Shown: positions 6,119-13,700 of the stretch, piece after piece
How the letters are laid out: every line of letters begins with the position of its first letter
Numbering within the stretch: the stretch's first letter is position 1
Notes under the pieces: model-generated
Database searches by the model: none
The model's input: the letters and a program-made list of their open reading frames with translations, nothing else
Told to the model about the DNA's origin: nothing
Translations under genes and position numbers: made by a program
Source of the DNA: Gallionella sp041739955
GTDB lineage: Bacteria; Pseudomonadota; Gammaproteobacteria; Burkholderiales; Gallionellaceae
Assembly: GCA_041739955.1 (NCBI GenBank)
Contig: JBGSMU010000024.1
Span: 1 to 14,146 of the forward strand
Direction of reading: 5' to 3'
Length of the DNA: 14,146 nucleotides

Positions 6119-7330
6119 GTGGTTGCTATACAAAATAGTGCAAGTATTTCGAAACACCTGAAAAAGGCGCTGACCAAACACAAGGCGGGAGATTTTGACA
6201 AAGCGCGCTTCTATTACGAGAAGATACTGAAGGAAGACCCCGAAAACATCGACGGCAATTACCTGCTCGGAACGTTGCATGCCGAAAGTGGAAATTACCA
6301 GCCCGCACTGAAGTTTCTAAAGCGTGCGGCAGAATTCTCCCCGCGCTCTTCGGCCATACTCAATAACCTGGGTAACGTGTATCGCATTCTGGGTGATTTC
6401 GACCTTGCGTTGCAGAGTTACAAGCAGGCTTTGGCCTACAACCCCAATCTGGTTGAAGCCTATGTCAACATGGGCTTTGCTGCAAAACGACTGGGGAAAC
6501 ACGCAGAAGCGGTGACTTATTATCGTCAGGCAACCAAGCTACACCCCGGCCAGATCGCCGCGCATTATTACCTCGGCCAATGTCTGGAAGCACTCGGCAA
6601 ACCCGAGGAGGCAATAGAAAGCTACCACCGAGTGCTGGAGCTGGATCCCAAACATAGCTCCGCGCAATATCATCTGGCAGCACTGACCGGCAAGAACCCG
6701 GAGACCGCACCCAAGGAATTCGTGCTCGAATTGTTCGACACCCATGCCGACAAATTCGAATCCTATCTGGTCGGCAACCTCGGCTATAACGGACCGGACC
6801 TGATCCGGAAAGCGGTACTGGAAGTCAGTGGCGGCTCGGCCAACTTTGCCAATGTCCTGGATCTGGGTTGCGGCACCGGATTGTCCGGAAAAGTCTTCCG
6901 CGATATGGCCAAACACATCACCGGCTGCGACCTGGCGCCGAGAATGATAGAGGAATCGCGCAAGAAGGATATCTACGATGAATTGATCGTCGGCGATGCG
7001 ATCGAATGTCTGAACCGCGAAGCAGCTCCTTACGATCTGATCGTCGCCGCCGACCTGCTGGTCTATCTCGGTGCCCTTGATAAACTCTTCGAGGCTATTT
7101 CCGCCCGCGTGACTGACAACGCCCTGCTGACATTCTCGGTCGAACCGCTTGAGGGTGATAAGGATTACCAGCTACTGAACAGCGGCCGCTACGCACAATC
7201 CCGCGCATACATCCAGCGTCTTGCAGAACAGAACCGTTTCAAGGTCGAGTATTTGCAGGCTTACCCGCTGCGCAAGGAAGGCGAGACCTGGATCGCGGCG
7301 GATATCTACGTGCTCAAGCGCATAGCCTGA
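6119..7330 (+). CDS. TPR-repeat protein with C-terminal SAM-dependent methyltransferase domain
   Basis: The 403-residue product starts at a GTG set by AGAGG (6108-6112) with a 6-base spacer. Residues about 10-185 form five consecutive TPR-like repeats (for example GNYLLGTLHAESGNYQPALK, NNLGNVYRILGDFDLALQ, YYLGQCLEALGKPEEAIE). The C-terminal half is a class I methyltransferase: motif I is VLDLGCGTG at residues 246-254, followed by GCDLAPRMIEESRKK (acidic motif II), VGDAIECL and DLIVAADLLVYLG. The TPR part probably binds a partner or substrate protein, and the methylated target is unknown. No signal peptide is seen, so it is likely cytoplasmic. It is not clearly in an operon: lplT ends 148 bases before. 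Its TGA (7328-7330) directly touches the stop codon of udg on the other strand. Confidence 0.88.
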   Translation: MVAIQNSASISKHLKKALTKHKAGDFDKARFYYEKILKEDPENIDGNYLLGTLHAESGNYQPALKFLKRAAEFSPRSSAILNNLGNVYRILGDFDLALQSYKQALAYNPNLVEAYVNMGFAAKRLGKHAEAVTYYRQATKLHPGQIAAHYYLGQCLEALGKPEEAIESYHRVLELDPKHSSAQYHLAALTGKNPETAPKEFVLELFDTHADKFESYLVGNLGYNGPDLIRKAVLEVSGGSANFANVLDLGCGTGLSGKVFRDMAKHITGCDLAPRMIEESRKKDIYDELIVGDAIECLNREAAPYDLIVAADLLVYLGALDKLFEAISARVTDNALLTFSVEPLEGDKDYQLLNSGRYAQSRAYIQRLAEQNRFKVEYLQAYPLRKEGETWIAADIYVLKRIA

Positions 7331-8146
7331 TCATTCCGGAGAGTTAACCGGGTTCTCGAATTGCTTCACGGCAAGGCAAAGATCCTGCCATACCTTGGCT
7401 TTCTCCGACGGACTGCGTAACAGGTAGGCAGGGTGATAGGTGACGATCAAGGGTATCCCTTTATAGTCGTGTAACTTGCCCCGCAGGCTGGCCAGCGTGG
7501 CATCCTTGCCCAATAGCGCATCCGATGCGACCTTGCCCAGCGCAATTATCAGTTTCGGTTGTATCAATTCGATCTGGCGTTGCAGATACGTCATGCAGCT
7601 GGCGATCTCATCCGCCTCCGGGGTACGATTAGATGGCGGGCGACATTTGACGACGTTGGCGATGTAGACATTATTGCCGCGCTTGAGCTTGATCGCCATC
7701 AGCATGTTGTCCAGCAGCTTGCCTGCCTGGCCGACGAACGGCTCGCCCAGCGCATCCTCGTCGGCTCCCGGCCCTTCGCCAACAAACAACCAGTCGGCTT
7801 TTTCATCCCCCACACCGAACACCGTCTGCGTGCAACCTGCACGCAGCTTGCAGACGGAGCAATCGCGCACCTGTTGTTTGAGTTCAGGCCAATTCACTTT
7901 CTCGACTTCTGATATTGCGGTTTCAGCGGATGGTGCAGGAGGATCGGATATTTCGGTTTTATGCTGTACTGATTTGGCCTGAACGGATGTTACAGGATCA
8001 TGTCCCGGCATCGCGGAAGGAAGAGTCTGCCCTGCGGGAACCGATACCGTCTCGACAGGCTCTTCGATGACCGGCACAGGCTGGTTGCGCCGCTTCCATA
8101 GCGGGTACAAATGCAACTCGCGCATCATCGCTTCATTTCTATCCAT
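7331..8146 (-). CDS. udg: Family 4 uracil-DNA glycosylase, iron-sulfur type
   Basis: This enzyme removes uracil from DNA to start base excision repair. The 271-residue product has a low-complexity, Pro/Glu/Ser-rich N-terminal tail (about 20-85) before the catalytic domain. Seen in it are the Fe-S cysteines CSVC (C96, C99) and C168/C184 (KCRPP...SC, 15 residues between), the motif GEGPGADEDALGEPFVGQAG (123-142), and TYHPAYLLR (236-244). All fit family 4 UDG. I chose the ATG at 8144-8146, which has AAGG 9 bases upstream. A TTG at 8153-8155 would add three residues but touches that ribosome site, and an internal ATG pair is also possible. It overlaps the end of rimI by 8 bases and is probably translated from the tsaB-rimI-udg transcript. 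Confidence 0.93.
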   Translation of the reverse strand: MDRNEAMMRELHLYPLWKRRNQPVPVIEEPVETVSVPAGQTLPSAMPGHDPVTSVQAKSVQHKTEISDPPAPSAETAISEVEKVNWPELKQQVRDCSVCKLRAGCTQTVFGVGDEKADWLFVGEGPGADEDALGEPFVGQAGKLLDNMLMAIKLKRGNNVYIANVVKCRPPSNRTPEADEIASCMTYLQRQIELIQPKLIIALGKVASDALLGKDATLASLRGKLHDYKGIPLIVTYHPAYLLRSPSEKAKVWQDLCLAVKQFENPVNSPE

Positions 8147-8618
8147 TTGACCCAACCTTCAATTCACATGCCATCGTCAACGCATCCTCGACATTATCGC
8201 CGTTCTTGTAATAGCCGCGCCTTGTACCCACACGGATGAATCCGGCTCTCTGGTACAGCGCAATCGCGCCCATGTTGGAAGCCCGCACTTCCAGAAACAC
8301 ACAACGCATATCCCTTTCACGGGCCTCATCCAGCATATAGCCCAATATCTTGCGTCCCAGACCTTTGCGCTGCTGACCTGCTGCCACGCCGATGGTCAGC
8401 AATTCCGCTTCATCCACGACCGGCATCAGGATCGCATAAGAGAGTATTTCAATACCTTGTTCAGGATGTCCTTCCACAATTTCCACGGAATCTACACTGC
8501 ACAGATAAGCACTGTTGAGCGCGTCGGTAAAATTGCCGCGCGTCCACTGATAGGGCTGCACCTCCCGCTCGATCGCCAGCACGGCATCGACATCCGCGAT
8601 GACCATAGGTCGTATCAT
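8139..8618 (-). CDS. rimI: Ribosomal protein S18-alanine N-acetyltransferase RimI
   Basis: RimI acetylates the N-terminal alanine of ribosomal protein S18 and possibly other proteins. The 159-residue product has a complete GNAT fold: IRPMVIADVDAVLAIE at the N-terminus, the acetyl-CoA loop QQRKGLGRKIL (Q/RxxGxG/A motif A), and VRASNMGAIALYQRAGF near the C-terminus. Its ATG overlaps the tsaB stop as ATGA (8615-8618), a sign of translational coupling, and GGAAAG serves as ribosome site. The tsaB-rimI pairing is common in proteobacteria and supports the name over a generic acetyltransferase. Confidence 0.93.
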   Translation of the reverse strand: MIRPMVIADVDAVLAIEREVQPYQWTRGNFTDALNSAYLCSVDSVEIVEGHPEQGIEILSYAILMPVVDEAELLTIGVAAGQQRKGLGRKILGYMLDEARERDMRCVFLEVRASNMGAIALYQRAGFIRVGTRRGYYKNGDNVEDALTMACELKVGSNG

Positions 8619-9313
8619 TTCTTTCCGTGTTCGCCGGGTTTTTCCCGCTCGGATGTCTTCAAGGCCACCTTGTTGCGCAGATAGAGCGGCAACGCCAGCG
8701 CCGCATCCACTCCACCGCCAACGGCAAAGCGCGCCGCTCCCAGCACGGCTATCGCCGCAGCCTGCGGTACGGCGACAGGATCCACATCGTTCAATTGCCC
8801 GGTATAACGTGCCTTCAACTGCTCGTCGTACATCGCAAAACCGCTGCCCGTACCGAACCAGTCGTCACCGACCAATAGTGGTGCATCTTCAGGTTTGCAC
8901 AAGGACGGCTCACTTTCGCACAGCCATACGTCATCCTGCCTGATATAGGCGGCGTGATAGATCTCCCCCATGCGCGCGTCCAGTGCCGCAACCACTCGTG
9001 ATCTGCCCGATGCCTGCGCCAGCGCTTCCAGCGTACACACGCCCGCCACCGGCAGCCCGGTGCCAAGCGCCAGCCCCTGGGTCACCCCGCAAGCGATGCG
9101 CACGCCGGTGAATGAACCCGGCCCCATGCCGAAAGCGATGCCGTCAAGCTGCGCCAACTTTAAACCTGCTTCACGCAATAATGCTTCCAGCATAGGCATC
9201 AGCATCTCGGAGTGTTTCTGTCCGACCAGTTCGCAGCGCGAAGTGGTTTCGCCGTCACGCCATAGCGCGACCGAGCAGTATTCGGTGGAGGTGTCTAAAG
9301 CAAGGATACGCAT
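8615..9313 (-). CDS. tsaB: tRNA threonylcarbamoyladenosine biosynthesis protein TsaB
   Basis: TsaB is the scaffold partner of TsaD in the TsaB-TsaD-TsaE complex that makes t6A37 in tRNAs reading ANN codons. The 232-residue product matches family length. It begins ILALDTSTEYCSVALW and contains GQKHSEMLMPMLEALL, then GIAFGMGPGSFTGVRIACG, the signature region of the family. DARMGEIYHAAY follows in the second half. It is the first gene of the tsaB-rimI-udg set. A CACGAAG element begins about 20 bases upstream of the start and fills the gap to ispF, so the leader or promoter of the set must lie within or beyond that element. Confidence 0.95.
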   Translation of the reverse strand: MRILALDTSTEYCSVALWRDGETTSRCELVGQKHSEMLMPMLEALLREAGLKLAQLDGIAFGMGPGSFTGVRIACGVTQGLALGTGLPVAGVCTLEALAQASGRSRVVAALDARMGEIYHAAYIRQDDVWLCESEPSLCKPEDAPLLVGDDWFGTGSGFAMYDEQLKARYTGQLNDVDPVAVPQAAAIAVLGAARFAVGGGVDAALALPLYLRNKVALKTSEREKPGEHGKK

Positions 9314-9332
9314 TAATCTGAAAACCCTATTT

Positions 9333-9457
9333 GCACCGCGAAGCGCACGAAGAACAAGAAGAAAATGAGCTCATACTGTAAATCCCATGCTGTTCGGTGT
9401 GCGCCCCTATGGCATATCACCTGAAGATTCTTCGTGCCCTCTGTGTTCTTCGTGGTG
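9333..9457. repeat. Non-coding element with inverted CACGAAG arms (copy B)
   Basis: The left arm (9333-9361) reads GCACCGCGAAG, CGCACGAAG, AACAAGAAG. The right arm (9427-9457) on the opposite strand reads ACCACGAAG, AACACAGAG, GGCACGAAG. The right arm is nearly identical to that of copy A (2351-2379), and the left arms share CACCGCGAAG. The core contains a 10-base palindrome, ATGAGCTCAT (9365-9374), but no gene and no obvious core similarity to copy A. It occupies the gap between ispF (stop 9477) and tsaB (start 9313). Confidence 0.65.
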
Positions 9458-9476
9458 TGTCGTTATTGCCGGAATC

Positions 9477-9959
9477 TCAATTATTCGCAAGCAGCAACAC
9501 CACCGCCTGTGCGCCGATGCCCTCGCCGCGTCCGGTATAACCGAGATTCTCGGTGGTCGTCGCCTTGACGTTGACCGCGCTATGTTCAATGCGCAGGTCG
9601 GATGCGATGTTATCGACCATCTGGAAGATATGGGGTGCCATTTTGGGAGCTTGCGCAATGATGGTGGCGTCGATGTTAGCCACGCGATATCCCTGTGCGC
9701 GCACCAGATGCAGGGTTTCGCGCAACAGGATGCGGCTGTCGATGTTCTTGTACTTCGCGTCGCTGTCGGAAAAATGTTTGCCGATGTCTCCCAAGGCTGC
9801 CGCCCCCAGTAGCGCGTCGCAGATCGCATGCAGAAGCACATCCGCGTCGGAGTGGCCGAGCAGGCCTTTTTCATACGGAATCTCCACCCCGCCGATGATG
9901 AGCTTGCGGCCCTCAACTAACTGATGAACATCAAAACCCTGGCCGATACGCATGATCAT
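9477..9959 (-). CDS. ispF: 2-C-methyl-D-erythritol 2,4-cyclodiphosphate synthase
   Basis: IspF cyclises CDP-methylerythritol 2-phosphate to MEcPP with release of CMP, in the MEP isoprenoid pathway. The 160-residue product has the metal ligands D10 and H12 (GFDVHQL) and H44 (LLHAICDALLGA), the LLGHSDADVL segment, DIGKHFSDSD, and the C-terminal KATTTENLGYTGRGEGI. The ATG at 9957-9959 overlaps the ispD stop as ATGA, which favours translational coupling. A second ATG two codons later (9951-9953, giving MRIGQGFDVH) is equally good by homology. It is transcribed with ispD. Confidence 0.97.
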   Translation of the reverse strand: MIMRIGQGFDVHQLVEGRKLIIGGVEIPYEKGLLGHSDADVLLHAICDALLGAAALGDIGKHFSDSDAKYKNIDSRILLRETLHLVRAQGYRVANIDATIIAQAPKMAPHIFQMVDNIASDLRIEHSAVNVKATTTENLGYTGRGEGIGAQAVVLLLANN

Positions 9960-10636
9960 TTCCCCTTTTGAAGCAGTAGCCCAGCCAGATTGATATCCTG
10001 AGGATAAGTCACCTTGAAATTACTGGTATCGCCTTCCACCAGCTTGGGCTGCAAACCCATAGCCTCGACCGCGGAAGCCTCGTCCGTCACCGACTTGCAT
10101 AGATGCAGCGCCTGCGCCAGCAGTCCGGCGCGAAACATCTGTGGTGTCTGGGCCTGCCACAATTTTTCACGCGGCTCGGTACATTCGATACGCTGCAGCG
10201 CACCTGCGCGCTTAAGGGTATCTGCAACCGGGACAGCCAGTATGCCTCCCACCGGATCGTCGCGCAGTTCGGTAATCATCTTGTCCAGGTGAGCTTGAGT
10301 CAGGCAGGGACGCGCCGCATCATGGACCAGCACCCAATCGTCGGGCTCCAGCTCCGAGACCAGCAAGCCGTTTGCCACACTTTCGGCACGCGTCGCACCT
10401 CCGCAATACAGCGTCTGCAATTTATCCCCGCAGTCGGACCAGTCATATTCCTGAAACTTTGTATCGTCCGGGGCCAGCACCACGAACACCGTCGCGATCC
10501 GGGGATTGGAACACAGCGTATTCACCGCGTGCCAGATCATCGGCTGCCCGGCAAGAGGAAGATATTGCTTGGGCAGATCGCCACCCATGCGTGCGCCAAA
10601 ACCGGCGGCAGGAACCAGTGCGTAGAATTCAGACAT
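9956..10636 (-). CDS. ispD: 2-C-methyl-D-erythritol 4-phosphate cytidylyltransferase
   Basis: IspD transfers CMP from CTP to methylerythritol 4-phosphate in the MEP isoprenoid pathway. The 226-residue product has the nucleotidyltransferase start VPAAGFGARMGGDLPKQYLP, the VHDAARPCL motif, the QTPQMFR segment and VTDEASAVEAMG, all standard for IspD. The ATG at 10634-10636 fits the family N-terminus but has no clear Shine-Dalgarno site. It overlaps ispF by 4 bases. Upstream lies a 74-base divergent region shared with mfd. Confidence 0.97.
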   Translation of the reverse strand: MSEFYALVPAAGFGARMGGDLPKQYLPLAGQPMIWHAVNTLCSNPRIATVFVVLAPDDTKFQEYDWSDCGDKLQTLYCGGATRAESVANGLLVSELEPDDWVLVHDAARPCLTQAHLDKMITELRDDPVGGILAVPVADTLKRAGALQRIECTEPREKLWQAQTPQMFRAGLLAQALHLCKSVTDEASAVEAMGLQPKLVEGDTSNFKVTYPQDINLAGLLLQKGK

Positions 10637-10677
10637 GGGCAGGATTGTAAATTAAAAGTTTGCATGTGCGCTTGGCT

Positions 10678-10683
10678 TATAAT
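10678..10683 (+). promoter_or_regulatory. Candidate -10 box for mfd
   Basis: A consensus TATAAT stands 27 bases before the mfd GTG in the ispD-mfd divergent region. No -35 hexamer is found at the usual spacing: TTGCAT at 10660-10665 would leave only 12 bases. Transcription would start near 10690. It is a consensus match only. Confidence 0.45.
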
Positions 10684-10710
10684 GTCCGTCTTTGTATCAG
10701 GCAGTTCATT

Positions 10711-13700
10711 GTGCTCTTCAAGTCTCCCCATACACGCCCCAGATATACGAATCTGCACGGTTCTTCCGATGCGCTCGGATTGGCCCAGCTTGCACGCAAG
10801 CGATCGCCCCTGGTGGTGATCGCCGCGAACGCGCTCGAAGCCCAGCGCCTCGTCGAGGAAATACCGTTCTTCGCCCCGTCGTTGAATATCCATCTGTTGC
10901 CGGATTGGGAGACCTTACCCTACGACCATTTCTCTCCCCATCAGGATCTGGTGTCGGAACGGTTGGCGACGTTGCACCATATCCGCACACAGGCTTTCGA
11001 TATCGCGGTGATCCCTGTGACTACTGCACTCTACCCGTTGCCGCCGGTCAGCTATATGGCGGCCTATACCTTCTTCCTCAACAAGGGCGGACAACTCGAC
11101 CTTGACGCGTTTCGCAAACAAATGACACTGGCCGGTTACACCCATGTCCAGCAGGTGCTGACACCGGGAGAATATTGCATCCGGGGCGGGCTGATCGACC
11201 TGTTCGCGATGGGCAGTGTCTTGCCCTACCGCATCGACTTGTTTGACGACGAGATCGAGTCCATCGCCACATTCGACGTGGATACGCAACGCACGCTTTA
11301 TCCCGTCCAGGAGATACGCCTGTTGCCCGCCCGGGAGTTCCCGCTGGACGACAAAGGCCAGACCACCTTCCGCCAGCGCTTCCGCGAACGTTTCGAAGGC
11401 GACCCTTCCAAGTCACGTATCTACAAGGATGTCAGCAAGGGTATCGCACCGAGTGGTATCGAATATTATCTGCCGCTATTCTTCGAGCAGACCGCAACCC
11501 TGTTCGACTACCTGCCCGAAAATGCCACGCTGTGCCTGCATCACGATGTCGATGCAGCCATTGCCGGCTTCACCCGGGACTCGGCCTCTCGCTACAACCT
11601 GCTGCGCGGCGACCCGCAGCACCCGTTGCTGGAACCGCATGAACTGTTTCTGAATGCAGAGCAGTTCTATCTTCGTGTGAAGGATTTTGCCCGGCTCGAT
11701 GTGCTACCCAACGATGCGGACGGCGGCAGCCTCACGGCCTGCCCCACTGCCCCGTTACCCGATATCGCCGTCAACCGGCGCGCCGAAGTTCCCACATCCG
11801 CCTTCGGAAATTTCCTGCAAAGCTATCCGGGCCGCGTGCTGCTGCTCGCCGACAGTCTGGGGCGGCGCGAGATCATGGCGGAATACCTGGAAGGCTATGA
11901 CCTGACACCCACGATGTGCGACAACTACGCCGGATTCCTTGCCGCCGGTGAAAAGTTCGTGCTCACCGTGGCGATGGTCAGCAACGGTTTCATTCTCCTG
12001 GAAGAGGCACTGGATGCCGCTGAAGAACCGTCGCGAGCAGGCCAGGATGCAAGGCACCGCGCAGCGAGTGACGAGACATACCATGACGGTAGGCGAGGAG
12101 CGATCGAGCACGCAACGCAGCAGCTTGGACGCGCAGTAGGTTATTCAGCGGCATCGATCGCGATCGTCACCGAGAGTGAGCTCTATGCGGCCCAATCCCG
12201 CTCCAAGATCTCGCGCGCTGCCAAGAAGAGCAATGTCGAGGGCATGTTGCGCGACCTCTCCGAACTCAAGGTCGGCGATCCGGTGGTACATGAACAACAC
12301 GGCATCGCACGCTATCAGGGCCTGGTGAATCTCGATCTGGGCGAGGGTGAGAACGAGTTCCTGCTGCTGGAATATGCCGGCGAGGACAAGCTCTACGTGC
12401 CGGTCTCGCAACTGCATGTGATCAGCCGTTACAGCGGCGGGGCGCCCGATACGGCACCGTTGCACAAGCTGGGTAGCGGCACATGGGACAAGGCCAAGCG
12501 GCGCGCGATGAAACAGGTGCGCGATGCCGCGGCCGAACTACTGAATCTCTATGCACAACGGGCCTTGCGCAAGGGACACGCCTTCAAGCTGAACTATCAC
12601 GACTACGAAGCCTTCACCGCCGGTTTCGGCTTCGAGGAAACGCCGGACCAGGCTGCCGCGATCGAGGCCACCATCCTCGACCTGCAATCCGGCAAGCCGA
12701 TGGACAGGCTGATCTGCGGTGATGTCGGTTTCGGCAAGACCGAGGTCGCTTTGCGTGCTGCTTTTGTCGCGGTGATGGACGGCAAGCAGGTCGCGGTACT
12801 GGCACCGACCACGCTGCTGGTCGAACAGCACTTCCAGAACTTCTCCACCCGGTTCGCCGATTTCCCGGTAAAGATCGCCGAGTTGTCGCGCTTCCGTTCG
12901 GCCAAGGAATCCACCCAGTCGTTGAAAGAAATGTCGGAAGGAAAGATCGACATCATCATCGGCACGCACAAACTGATACAGAAGGACGTGAAGTTCAACA
13001 ACCTCGGCCTCGTCATCATCGACGAGGAGCACCGCTTCGGCGTGCAGCAAAAAGAACGACTGAAAGCGCTGCGCGCCGAGGTGGACGTGCTTACGCTCAC
13101 AGCGACGCCGATCCCGCGCACGCTGGCGATGTCGCTGGAGGGCTTGCGTGATTTCTCGGTGATCGCCACCGCACCGCAGCGCCGCCTGTCGATCAAGACC
13201 TTCGTCAGCGGCTACAGCCAGGGCGTGATCCGCGAGGCCGTGCTGCGCGAGCTCAAGCGCGGCGGGCAGGTGTATTTCCTGCACAACGAAGTGGACACCA
13301 TCGCCAATATGCTCGAGAAACTCGAGACCCTGCTGCCCGAGGCGCGCATCCGTATCGCGCACGGACAGATGAACGAGCGCGACCTGGAAGCGGTGATGCG
13401 CGACTTCACGCACCAGCGTTTCAACGTATTGCTGTGTTCCACCATCATCGAAACCGGCATCGACGTAGCCACCGCCAACACCATCATCATGAACCGTGCC
13501 GACCGCTTCGGTCTCGCGCAGTTGCACCAGTTGCGCGGCCGTGTCGGGCGCTCCCACCACCAGGCCTATGCCTATCTGCTGGTGGACAGCATGGACGGAC
13601 TCTCGGCACAGGCAAAGAAACGACTTGAAGCGATACAGGCGATGGAACAGCTGGGCAGCGGTTTCTACCTCGCGATGCACGACCTCGAGATACGCGGCGC

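Noticed and set aside
10660..10683. Full sigma-70 promoter TTGCAT/TATAAT for mfd
   Set aside because: The spacer would be only 12 bases; only the -10 box is kept as a candidate.
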